Below are positions 42,689 through 50,872 of a DNA stretch of 64,000 nucleotides, one piece after another. Position numbers and translations under genes: made by a program. The stretch lies in contig CAWIHA010000021.1 of NCBI GenBank assembly GCA_963835855.1, forward strand, positions 85,402 to 149,401, given 5' to 3'. The notes beneath the pieces are model-generated. The model saw only the letters and a program-made list of their open reading frames with translations. It was not told the DNA's origin and searched no databases. Every line of letters starts with the position of its first letter. Position 1 is the first letter of the stretch. The DNA is from CAWIHA01 sp963835855. Its GTDB lineage: Bacteria; Acidobacteriota; Terriglobia; Bryobacterales; Bryobacteraceae.

Positions 42689-44230
42689 TCAAGACCGAGC
42701 CACCCGCCCCGTTTCGTCGCCGATGGGCGTGCAAACATCATTATTGCCGTTCTCGGCGGCGGCGAGATAGACCGAAGCCGTGATCGATACGATGGTCGCG
42801 ATCAGGAACAGGGCCCATAGCAGGAGCAACACGGGGACGCTCAACCACGCCGGCTTGTCGAGCGTCAGGCGGTGGAACATGGTACCGAATCCGCCGTTCG
42901 CGAACTGGGCCATGTGGCATGCCGGCAAACCTCCGCGCGCGGTGTGCCCGATCAGGCCGCTGTAGTATGGCAACGAATAGAAGTGCGTTCCAAACAAATC
43001 GATCGCGGCGAAGAGAATGGCCAGCACCGGTGCGCCGGCCGGTTTCAACCGCCGCGGCAGGACGGCGCGCAGACCGGCAATGACCAGCACCGCATAGGCG
43101 ACAGTCAGGCAACAGGCATACCAGCCAGAGGCTCCAGCACTGGAGCCCGCAGCAAAGCAAGCGAGGCCCAGGTAGACGGTCGCGAGGGCGAAGCAGCCCA
43201 GGAAAGCGGTGAGTATTGCGATATCCGCCCGCCTCTTCCATAGCAAATAGCCCACCCCACACATCGGAAGAATGGAGAGCAGGGCCATCCCGCGATACAT
43301 CCAACTGCGGACTTCGAGGAAGCTCCAGTTCCCGATCCAGATGAAGGTGGTCCAGCCAAAGTCGACCGATCTTATCAGCGGGAAGTGGGGAACTGCCTGG
43401 ACAATCTTGCCGATGCTGGGTTGCATCAGAATATTGTGGCCGGTGAGCGACCCGGTGATAACCCAAGTATGCCCGTACCACCAGGCGGAGATCGCCAGGG
43501 CTCCGAGCAGCGCGACCGCCGCTTTTTTCCTTGCCGGCGAGAGTAAGAGCAGCGCAATCGGGGGCAGGAAGGCCAGGAAATAGGCTTTGGTCAACAGGGC
43601 GATGCCGAGTGTCAACGCCAGTGCGATGGCGGCGCGGCGAAGGGTCAGCCAGACCACTGCCGAGCCCAGTGCGATGGCCAATGCCTCGTTGGAAACGTGC
43701 GTCCCGGTGTAGGCTGGCAGAGGCAGCAAGACAATCAGCGCGGCCGCGCTCATCGCCAACACCGGGTTGCCGAATACGCGCCAGGCTATCAGAAATCCCA
43801 GCGGGATCGCAGTCGATGCCAACAAGACGCACACAAGCCGGAGGAACACCACGCGCCCGGCCAGCGATAAGGCGCCGGTGAGGCGGTAGAGTGCCGCAAA
43901 AAGCCAATAGAAGACGGGCGGCTGCTGGGCTTCGTAGATGGAGGCTTTCGGTATCGGGATGCCGGCCGCGCGTTCCGCCTCCGGCCGCTTCCAGTATTCG
44001 TCAATCGAGAGTCCGACGTCGTGAGCGGGCAGGTGCGCCAGTGAATTCGCCACGTCCCCGGGGACCGGCGTGTCGCGGGACGGTTCATGCCCTTGGATTG
44101 CCAGGTATTCGATTCGCGCGTAGTGCGAATACTCATCGAAGCCTTCCCACAATGGCAGTGAGGACGCGTAGAAAGCGCCGCGCAGAATGAAACACAGCCA
44201 GAGCAGCAGAACCCAGCGGCGGGTGCGCAT
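42689..44230 (-). CDS. polytopic membrane protein, GT39/DUF2142-like
   Basis: The start at 44230 (MRTRRWVLLLWLC) gives 513 residues; the extra 37 upstream codons are not membrane-like. About 11-12 hydrophobic helices. The first periplasmic loop begins LWEGFDEYSHYARI, with acidic residues where family 39-like glycosyltransferases have catalytic Asp/Glu, and THVSNEALA lies further on as in DUF2142 proteins. It probably uses a lipid-linked sugar to modify a polymer, lipid or protein. Neighbours: mfd upstream in position and the RfaE2 gene. The family is likely, the acceptor unknown. Confidence 0.8.
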   Translation of the reverse strand: MRTRRWVLLLWLCFILRGAFYASSLPLWEGFDEYSHYARIEYLAIQGHEPSRDTPVPGDVANSLAHLPAHDVGLSIDEYWKRPEAERAAGIPIPKASIYEAQQPPVFYWLFAALYRLTGALSLAGRVVFLRLVCVLLASTAIPLGFLIAWRVFGNPVLAMSAAALIVLLPLPAYTGTHVSNEALAIALGSAVVWLTLRRAAIALALTLGIALLTKAYFLAFLPPIALLLLSPARKKAAVALLGALAISAWWYGHTWVITGSLTGHNILMQPSIGKIVQAVPHFPLIRSVDFGWTTFIWIGNWSFLEVRSWMYRGMALLSILPMCGVGYLLWKRRADIAILTAFLGCFALATVYLGLACFAAGSSAGASGWYACCLTVAYAVLVIAGLRAVLPRRLKPAGAPVLAILFAAIDLFGTHFYSLPYYSGLIGHTARGGLPACHMAQFANGGFGTMFHRLTLDKPAWLSVPVLLLLWALFLIATIVSITASVYLAAAENGNNDVCTPIGDETGRVARS

Positions 44231-44368
44231 CGACTTACGAGTATCGCACGGCACATAGCAGGCACATAGCTCAGCACGTCGCCGGGACCGTGTCCCATGC
44301 GTAGCCGACCGATAGTAGGAAGGAATTGGCGCCGCCGGCACAGGGGAAACTACTCGGCAAGGTTATGT

Positions 44369-44845
44369 CTAGGGCTTTCTGGAGAGGATCTCTTCTGCGA
44401 TTCCCGCAGTAGAATAGCCCGGCTCCAGCGGAAGCGCCAGCACCTTCCCGCCCGCTCGTTCCACTTCCTCACGCCCGGCAATCCAATGGGCCCAATCCGC
44501 TCCCTTCACCAGTATATCGGGTAAGACAACGGCGATTAGCTCACGGGGCGTGTCCTCATCGAAGAGCGTAACCGCATCTACAGCCTCGAGCGCGGCGGCC
44601 AGTGCGGCACGCTCGCTTTCCGGGATCAACGGCCGGCCGGGTCCCTTCAGCCGTCTGACGCTCGCATCCGTATTGAGGGCCAGAATCAGGATGTCGCCGA
44701 GCGATCTGGCGGCTTCGAGGAGCCGGACGTGCCTGGGGTGGAGCAGATCGTAACAGCCATTAGTGAAGACGACGGTCTTCCCGGCGCGCTTCCATTCCGT
44801 CCGGGCGGCGAGAAGATCCTGAAGAGGATAAAATCGGCCCACCAA
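44369..44845 (-). CDS. RfaE2-type heptose-1-phosphate nucleotidyltransferase
   Basis: 158 residues resembling the C-terminal half of HldE. FTNGCYDLLHPRHVRLLEAA is the nucleotide-binding start; the usual HxGH is HPRH here (Gly to Arg). LNTDASVRRLKGPGRPL and KGADW are conserved. It activates heptose-1-phosphate with ATP for lipopolysaccharide core or related glycan synthesis. No kinase half is in the window. 44846-45149 shows no gene. Confidence 0.85.
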   Translation of the reverse strand: MVGRFYPLQDLLAARTEWKRAGKTVVFTNGCYDLLHPRHVRLLEAARSLGDILILALNTDASVRRLKGPGRPLIPESERAALAAALEAVDAVTLFDEDTPRELIAVVLPDILVKGADWAHWIAGREEVERAGGKVLALPLEPGYSTAGIAEEILSRKP

Positions 44846-45149
44846 AGCATACTACCCCGGATTTGTTAAGGTCTTGGGACGCCTCACAGCCGCGTCTTCA
44901 GCGTGGATGCTCTGCCCGCTCTGGATGCGTGCCCGTATCGAATCCGCCAGCACCGGCGCGGAGTCCTGCATCTCAATCGCGGCGTATAGAGAATCAGAAC
45001 CGAAAGTGTTTGATGACGGTTTGGAATCTGGTCATGATTGTTGTTAGCGGGGCGACTTCGAAAGCGGTAATTCTCGAACGCGCGGCAGCGCCTCAGTTTT
45101 TGGGAGATGCGTTATACTTACGGGAAAGCGCGTGCATCAGAGGTGACCT

Positions 45150-45944
45150 GTGAAAATAATTCTCGTGGGGAGCCTGCCCACCGCAGCTTCTTCGCGTATC
45201 GCGACCAACGTTAAGAGTCTCATTCGCGTGATCGCAAAACGCGGCGACGGCTTCGCTATTCGTGCCTGCCGGCGCATGCAGAGTGGTATCATGCCAATCG
45301 ACGAGATCGTTTCGACTTGCCTGCATGAGGCGGAGGTGAGCCGCGAGCTCGAAGCCGACCGGAATCGCCTTGTTGTCTTTCGCGAACCGGGCGTCGAATC
45401 TGATTTCGAAGTTAAGATTCCTCACCTTATCCACCAACTGTCGACGTCATATCGCGTTGATTTCTATCGCGAGATATTAAACAACGTCGATCTGGTCGTC
45501 GGAGTAGGCGGCGAGCTCGGCCTCCTTAGGCTAGCGATGGTTTGCGAGCAATCCGGAAAGCCTATTGCCTTTCTCCCCGGATCGGGAGGAACCGCAGATC
45601 TCCTGTGGGAGGAATATTTCAAGAAGTCCTCACAGCTCCGTCGAGTCTCCCCAGAGGACATCAACTTCCTCAAGGGCACGCCTCGCGCCGATGCTGAAAA
45701 TCCAACCTACGCGGACGATGTTTACCAAAGACTGAAACTCGTTCATGAGGCCGTTGGCAAAGCCCTGCGGAGGGTGCACCTCTGGAGCCCAAGCACAGTG
45801 ACCGTCCCCGACCTCATCTCAGAGCTGGGCCGGCTATCTGTTGGATTATGGGTCACACTCCTGAGTCTGCTCGCGAGTATCGTTTCCTTTTCCTACTGGC
45901 TGGGCACGCTCCAGCTTCTCAAGAAGCTTAGCAATGCCCACTAA
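45150..45944 (+). CDS. SLOG-like nucleotide-binding protein with C-terminal membrane helix
   Basis: 264 residues. The N-terminus MKIILVGSLP is a Rossmann-type strand. VDLVVGVGGELGLLRLAM (113-130) and FLPGSGGTADLLWEEY (141-156) match the SLOG/LOG-like superfamily pattern of a Gly-rich loop followed by PGxxGTxxxxxE. One hydrophobic helix near residues 231-253 (GLWVTLLSLLASIVSFSYWL) and a short basic tail end it. SLOG domains bind or cleave nucleotides and serve as sensors or effectors in nucleotide-signalling conflict systems. It is first in a three-gene overlapping operon (11-bp overlap with the next). I infer a membrane-anchored sensor or effector. No catalytic assignment is possible. Confidence 0.7.
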   Translation: MKIILVGSLPTAASSRIATNVKSLIRVIAKRGDGFAIRACRRMQSGIMPIDEIVSTCLHEAEVSRELEADRNRLVVFREPGVESDFEVKIPHLIHQLSTSYRVDFYREILNNVDLVVGVGGELGLLRLAMVCEQSGKPIAFLPGSGGTADLLWEEYFKKSSQLRRVSPEDINFLKGTPRADAENPTYADDVYQRLKLVHEAVGKALRRVHLWSPSTVTVPDLISELGRLSVGLWVTLLSLLASIVSFSYWLGTLQLLKKLSNAH

Positions 45945-46662
45945 GGGGACAGCGCTATCCATCGTCGAGCGACTGTTTGAATGCTGCAATTTGAGAAATG
46001 CTGCGGCCTATACCTACGGTTCAGCCGCATGGTCTGATGACCACGGGCGCGACCTAGACCTGGTTCTCGTAAGCCCAGACCTATCTGGGGCTCCACGCCT
46101 TTGCTCATTCACGCTCCCTCTGCCTGCGAATGCTTACCTTGTCCCTCATCACGTGTTCCTTGAGGACGTGGAGAACCTGGCTGCTGGGGGCTTCTATGCT
46201 CACAAGTTTCTCTTCGGGTTCCGCGAAATCAAGTCGATCGGCGCATTCGAGGATGCAGCCGCGCTTTTTTGGAGGCGTGCGATTGCACCCATTCTGGAAG
46301 CCACAAGATCACCGGAGCAGCTCATTTACCAAGTGCAACGTTATGCCTTAGCTTCGAGACCGACGCTCGCGAGATCGCTCGCTAAGTTTTTGGTGGACGA
46401 TGATCGATCTGCCCGGCTTCTGGATTTCGTGTCAGCGCTGGTCAAGGAGACGGCCATCGACCGCGTTCCTGCGCACTGGCGACAGCAGCCGCGACACGCC
46501 CCCGCTGCTTTCCACCTTTTCTGGAGCGAGTACGCGAAACATAAGGCTCATGGGGACCTTCTCGCTGTGACGGTCCGCCAGAAGATGCAGAGTTCGATGT
46601 CGTATTTGAGCTCTCCGGCAGTAGAACACTTCGTCGATCGGGAGACTGATGACATTTCTTAA
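45934..46662 (+). CDS. nucleotidyltransferase-fold protein (GSx9DxD)
   Basis: 242 residues. The Pol-beta-superfamily signature is YTYGSAAWSDDHGRDLDL: Gly29-Ser30 and Asp40/Asp42 with nine residues between. A third acidic residue is likely Glu77 or Asp78 but cannot be fixed by eye. The remaining about 130 residues are helical (FEDAAALFWRRAIAPILEA, RQKMQSSMSYLSS). It is not a canonical CD-NTase by length or by obvious motif, and is nearer the minimal-nucleotidyltransferase class. It would transfer a nucleotide to another nucleotide, protein or RNA. It overlaps its neighbours by 11 and 14 bases. Confidence 0.75.
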   Translation: MPTKGTALSIVERLFECCNLRNAAAYTYGSAAWSDDHGRDLDLVLVSPDLSGAPRLCSFTLPLPANAYLVPHHVFLEDVENLAAGGFYAHKFLFGFREIKSIGAFEDAAALFWRRAIAPILEATRSPEQLIYQVQRYALASRPTLARSLAKFLVDDDRSARLLDFVSALVKETAIDRVPAHWRQQPRHAPAAFHLFWSEYAKHKAHGDLLAVTVRQKMQSSMSYLSSPAVEHFVDRETDDIS

Positions 46663-47167
46663 CTATTCGCTCATTCTGCTCCTGCGAGACGACCAAGCAT
46701 CTAGGAATGCCGCCGACCTCCGTGATCAGATCATCCAAGAGTTCGGCGGCGGCACGAGTCTTCAGCTTCCTTTACATATCACCCTCATCCGATGGCTCGG
46801 GTCACCTTCGGCTGAATTGCACCGAGCGTACAGCAATCTCAAAGTCGATATTCGACTGCATCTCACCGGCCCCACAGCTTGCAGGGAGCACGGAGCTATC
46901 TGGTACAACGTTGCGGAGAACTCGGAGCTTGATCAGCTTGTGGATCAATGTCACCATGAGCTCGTCCAGAGCGGCAAGCCGGCTGCGGAGGTCGAACGGA
47001 CACAAACTTACCATCTCACTCTTGCTTATCGTGATTACTCACACTCTCGGATCGACGCGATCCTCGAATGGATCAGACGGCGCGGGGCACCGCCATCCCT
47101 TGAGTTGCACGGCAATTCACTCGTTGTCTGTCATGCGGAACGGCCGGGTGGGTGGCAAATCATCTGA
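46649..47167 (+). CDS. 2H phosphoesterase (2'-5' RNA ligase/cyclic phosphodiesterase fold)
   Basis: 172 residues with both catalytic motifs of the 2H superfamily: PLHITLIRW (His43, Thr45) and TYHLTLAYRD (His122, Thr124). The spacing is right for the two-lobed fold. Family members hydrolyse 2',3'-cyclic phosphates or 2'-5'/3'-5' nucleotide linkages; one phage member (Acb1) destroys CBASS cyclic oligonucleotides. As the third gene of the operon it may degrade or trim the product of the nucleotidyltransferase. That is inference. Confidence 0.85.
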   Translation: MTFLNYSLILLLRDDQASRNAADLRDQIIQEFGGGTSLQLPLHITLIRWLGSPSAELHRAYSNLKVDIRLHLTGPTACREHGAIWYNVAENSELDQLVDQCHHELVQSGKPAAEVERTQTYHLTLAYRDYSHSRIDAILEWIRRRGAPPSLELHGNSLVVCHAERPGGWQII

Positions 47168-47321
47168 TACGCCATTGCGGTTTTGTCGCGCAAGCCCACG
47201 CTGGACCGCAAGCTCGCCCTAGGGAGCCGCTGCCGGGGGCTATGTAATGCGCTGCCGCGCCAAAGCGCGGCCCGGGCCTGGATCAACTGCAGTTCGCAGG
47301 CTGAACTGCAGCCGGCGCTGT

Positions 47322-47567
47322 CACGTTCACTTCACGCCGACCAGCGCAAGCTGGTTGAATCTGCTGGAGCGGCTCTTTGCCGAAGTCATCGAGCGCTGTG
47401 TTCGCCGGGGCAGTCACACCGCCGTTCGGGCACTAGGGAAAGCCATGCTCGACTACCTGGACCGGCGCAACCGCAACCCCAAGCCGTTGGTAGGGACAGC
47501 CGATGCGGATTTGATTCTCGGCAAGGTTGGCCGACTTTATGAACGCATTTCTAACTCAGGACACTAG
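47322..47567 (+). pseudogene. IS630-family transposase, C-terminal remnant
   Basis: About 80 codons matching the IS630 transposase C-terminus: HFTPTSASWLNLLERLFAEV (catalytic-domain end), the NPKPLVGTADADLILGKVGR segment and the typical ending RISNSGH. The upstream part (47168-47321) is out of frame or unrelated; no inverted repeats were seen. It sits 155 bp after the 2H gene and marks past transposition at the edge of the operon. Confidence 0.85.
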
Positions 47568-47570
47568 GGG

Positions 47571-47906
47571 TCATTCGCCGGCGGCAGGCTCGATGATCGC
47601 CGACATCGAACCCTTGGACTCCGGCATCCGCCAATCCGGGCCGTAGCCGCGGATTTGATCACGCGCGAATTCCGCCTGCGAGAGCTCGCACGTGATTACC
47701 ACGGTGCGGCCCGCCGTATCGACTTCGAGCGCGTGCTGGAACGCCTCGGACTCCGAAAAGAGAAAAAGCTTTTGCAGCATCTCGACAACGTAGTCGTAGG
47801 TGTGCAAATCGTCATCGAGCAGGACCACGTTGTAAAGAGGCGCGAGCTGTTCCCGATCGACGACTGCTGCTTCGGGAGCGGTTTGAGAGCCTGGCATTCC
47901 TTCCAA
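47571..47906 (-). CDS. clpS: ClpS-like adaptor protein
   Basis: 111 residues; the ClpS core YNVVLLDDDLHTYDYVVEMLQ at 25-45, then EVDTAGRTVVITCELSQAEFARDQI. In typical ClpS the first motif is NDD and the later one VHxxG; here these are DDD and VDTAG, replacing the Asn and His that contact the substrate N-terminus. This pattern occurs in the divergent ClpS group of planctomycetes and relatives. It likely docks on ClpA/ClpC, but N-degron specificity may differ. Confidence 0.85.
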   Translation of the reverse strand: MEGMPGSQTAPEAAVVDREQLAPLYNVVLLDDDLHTYDYVVEMLQKLFLFSESEAFQHALEVDTAGRTVVITCELSQAEFARDQIRGYGPDWRMPESKGSMSAIIEPAAGE

Positions 47907-48052
47907 CGATGCTACAGCAATCGGACGAAACGTGCGGGGGGCAGCGGCCCTGCACCCGCCGGGTGTGGCCTTGCGCCCTGTCGCGAGCCGCGGGCGGCGA
48001 GCAGCGGTGCCACCCCTCCCGGCCGCAGGCCTTCGGGTGTATCATTGCCTGA

Positions 48053-48358
48053 ATGTGGACTAACGCCCTCCACGTGATCGAGGTGATCGCCGCTTACTTC
48101 TGCGCACACGGTCTGGGCGTGCGCGCGTATAAGCGGGGCGAGCCTTGGTGGAAAGCGTTCGGAATAGCGCTTCTGCCGGGCTTTGTGCTGGCGCTTGCGA
48201 CCTGGCAGGCTGCACCCGGCTCCGAAAAGCTCCGAGCGGCGCCCGAAGGGTTCGCGATCTGGATCACCTATGCCAGTCTCGGCACCGTCCGTGGCTATTG
48301 CCACAAACGCAAGTCCGCTCTGACAACCCCCAACCCTTCAGGCATACCACCCGAGTAA
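48053..48358 (+). CDS. small hypothetical membrane protein
   Basis: 101 residues with two to three hydrophobic stretches (VIEVIAAYFCAHGLG, GIALLPGFVLALATW, IWITYASLGTVRGY). No Shine-Dalgarno is apparent and no family is recognised. The amino-acid pattern is membrane-like rather than random. Its stop lies 8 bp from the end of pheT on the other strand. Confidence 0.5.
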   Translation: MWTNALHVIEVIAAYFCAHGLGVRAYKRGEPWWKAFGIALLPGFVLALATWQAAPGSEKLRAAPEGFAIWITYASLGTVRGYCHKRKSALTTPNPSGIPPE

Positions 48359-48365
48359 CTTTAGC

Positions 48366-50786
48366 TCACACACGCAGTTCGTAACCGAGTCCACGCATTC
48401 CATCGATGACGCGCGAGCGGATTGCGCCCACTTCCTCCTGCGAAAGCGTGTGGTCGGCGGCGGCAGCGGTCAGCCGGAAAGAGATGCTCTTGTAGCCCTC
48501 CGGAATCGGCGGCCCCGAGAACTGCCGCAGGAACTCGATGGATTCCACCAGATCGCCGGCAAACGACACCAGTTTCTTCTCGATGTTGCCGGCCAGCTCG
48601 CGCGCCGGCACAATGACGGAAAGATCGAACGGGCTCGCCGGGTACCGCCGGATGGGCCGGTAGCGCTTCTCGCGTGGCTGCAGGTGCTCAACGAGCTCGA
48701 GGTCAATATCGAGCACCGCGGCCCTGCCGCTCATTAAGGAAGGGTGGAATTCAAACAGCCGCCCGACTACCTGCGCACGCCTCAGCACCTCGGCGGCACG
48801 CGCCGGGTGCTCGAACGGCCGCGGCGCCGCAGGCCGCACTTCGGCGCCTGGCATCACGCACTCCGCCAGGCGCTTCAGCTCGAAGAGATTTGAGCCGGTC
48901 TCATAAAAAATAAAAGTGTGATCCGCAGCCTTGTTTTCAGCAACTTCAAGCCCGCTTCGGGGGGGTATGAGACTGCTTCCCGCTTCTCCCCCCGCCCGGC
49001 TATACATTGCCGCGGCCAAATGCGGAACCTCGTTCGGCAAACCCGCGGGCTGCTTGCGGATCTCGCGGCCGATCTCGAAAAGACGGAATGATTCGAAATG
49101 TTTGCTGTTCTCGAGGATGTTCCTGTAAATGCCGGGAAGGAGACTCATGCGCATCAGGCTCTGGCCGGCGGCGATCGGGTTTGCCACTCGCACGTGCGCC
49201 TCGGGGTCGAAGCCGAGCGCGCGCGCCTGCTCCTCGCCAATGAAGGAGTAGTTCGAGACCTCGGTGAAGCCCTGCGCTGCAACCATCCGTCGCACGCTGC
49301 GATGGAAAGCGCGCTGCTCGTCCTCCGGCGGCGGCGCCACCGCCATCACCGGCGCCTGCGGCGTGATGGAATCGTAGCCGATCATCCGCCCGATCTCTTC
49401 CACCAGATCCTCCTTGATCGAGATGTCTCTGGTCGCGCGCCAGCTCGGGACCGTGACCGATACCACCCCAGGCGCGGCTTCCGTCACACCGAACCCCAAT
49501 CGCTCCAGGAGGTCCCGCACCGCTTCGGGCGCCACTTGCCGGCCGAGCTTCATGGCCAGCCATTCCATCGGCAGCGAGACCGGAGCCGGCGGGGGCATTC
49601 CCTTCTTCTGATCCGCAAGGCCGCCCGCCAAGCGGATGCCCGGCGAGACCTCCCGCAATAGCTCAACTGCGCGCGCCAGGCCGCGCACCGTGTTTACGGG
49701 ATCCTGCGCCTTCTCGAACCGCATCGAGGCGTCGGTGCGCAGCTTCAGCTTCGACGACGTCTTGCGGATACTGGAAGCCGAAAAGCAGGCGCTCTCGAGC
49801 ACGATGCGCTTGGTGCGCTCGTTGATGGCGCTGTCGAGACCGCCGATTACGCCCGCCAGCGCGATCGGACCGCGCGCGTCCGCGATCACCAGATTGGTGC
49901 GATCGAGCCTGTACGTCTCTTCGTTCAACGCCACGACGAGCGTGCCATCCTTGGCCGGGCGAATGAAGATCGTATCGCCGTGGAGCAGCTCGCTATCGAA
50001 GGCGTGCATGGGCTGAGCCAGCTCGGCCATGACAAAGTTCGTCACGTCAACAATGTTGTTGATCGGGTTCAGCCCGATCGATTCGAGCCTGTATTGGAGC
50101 CATAGCGGCGAGGGCCGAACCGCGACGTTTTCGAAAACCAGCGCGCTGTAGCGCGGGCACAACGCGAAATCTTCGATCACAATTCGCACCGGCGCCGGGC
50201 CTTTCGGGATCAGGCCGGGCCGCACGGGGTCGTGCAACGGCTTCCGCAGGATCGCCGCCACTTCGCGCGCAAGCCCGTAATGCCCCCACAGATCGGGGCG
50301 GTGCGTGATGGACTTGTTGTCGATCTCGATAATGCTGTCGGGCGCGCAGCCGGGGATCGGCGCGCCCGGTTCGGCAACCAGTTCGAGGATGCCCGCGGCA
50401 TCGCGGTTGATGCCGAGCTCGGCGCCGCTTGCGAGCATGCCTTCGCTTTCGACGCCATCGATGGTGGCCGTCTCGATCTCGCGCCCGCCGAGCATTGTGC
50501 CCGCGGGCACGTAAGCCGAAACCATGCCCGCGCGGCAATTCGGGGCGCCGCACACGACTGTTTTCGTTCCGTACCGCCCGGCCTCGACGACAGCCTTGAC
50601 GTTGCGGCCGCCGCCGAGCGGCTCGACCGCAATCACGCGCGCTGCGCACACGTGAGCCAGGTACGCGCCCACCTGGGCGATGCCCTCGCACTCCGCCGTC
50701 TTCATCGTGACGAGCCGGCCCAGGTCGGCGGCAGAGACCTCCAGCGTCTCCACCAGTTCCGAAAGCCAGTTGTAGGAAAAGAGCAT
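48366..50786 (-). CDS. pheT: phenylalanyl-tRNA synthetase beta subunit
   Basis: 806 residues with the complete beta-subunit order. An N-terminal EMAP/Trbp111-like tRNA-binding domain is at about 40-150, then the B3/B4 editing domain, B5, the catalytic-like core (ALGFDPEAHVRVANPIA) and a C-terminal anticodon-binding FDX-ACB domain (RYPASPFDLSVIVPARE). It works with PheS in a heterotetramer. It lies 86 bp downstream of pheS. Confidence 0.97.
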   Translation of the reverse strand: MLFSYNWLSELVETLEVSAADLGRLVTMKTAECEGIAQVGAYLAHVCAARVIAVEPLGGGRNVKAVVEAGRYGTKTVVCGAPNCRAGMVSAYVPAGTMLGGREIETATIDGVESEGMLASGAELGINRDAAGILELVAEPGAPIPGCAPDSIIEIDNKSITHRPDLWGHYGLAREVAAILRKPLHDPVRPGLIPKGPAPVRIVIEDFALCPRYSALVFENVAVRPSPLWLQYRLESIGLNPINNIVDVTNFVMAELAQPMHAFDSELLHGDTIFIRPAKDGTLVVALNEETYRLDRTNLVIADARGPIALAGVIGGLDSAINERTKRIVLESACFSASSIRKTSSKLKLRTDASMRFEKAQDPVNTVRGLARAVELLREVSPGIRLAGGLADQKKGMPPPAPVSLPMEWLAMKLGRQVAPEAVRDLLERLGFGVTEAAPGVVSVTVPSWRATRDISIKEDLVEEIGRMIGYDSITPQAPVMAVAPPPEDEQRAFHRSVRRMVAAQGFTEVSNYSFIGEEQARALGFDPEAHVRVANPIAAGQSLMRMSLLPGIYRNILENSKHFESFRLFEIGREIRKQPAGLPNEVPHLAAAMYSRAGGEAGSSLIPPRSGLEVAENKAADHTFIFYETGSNLFELKRLAECVMPGAEVRPAAPRPFEHPARAAEVLRRAQVVGRLFEFHPSLMSGRAAVLDIDLELVEHLQPREKRYRPIRRYPASPFDLSVIVPARELAGNIEKKLVSFAGDLVESIEFLRQFSGPPIPEGYKSISFRLTAAAADHTLSQEEVGAIRSRVIDGMRGLGYELRV

Positions 50787-50872
50787 ACTCTCCAGGAAAC
50801 GATGCGTGACCGTTTCCTGTCTTCAGTGCTTACGCCTATCCGCCAGAGGCGGCACGCTGGCGCAGTCCGCGC

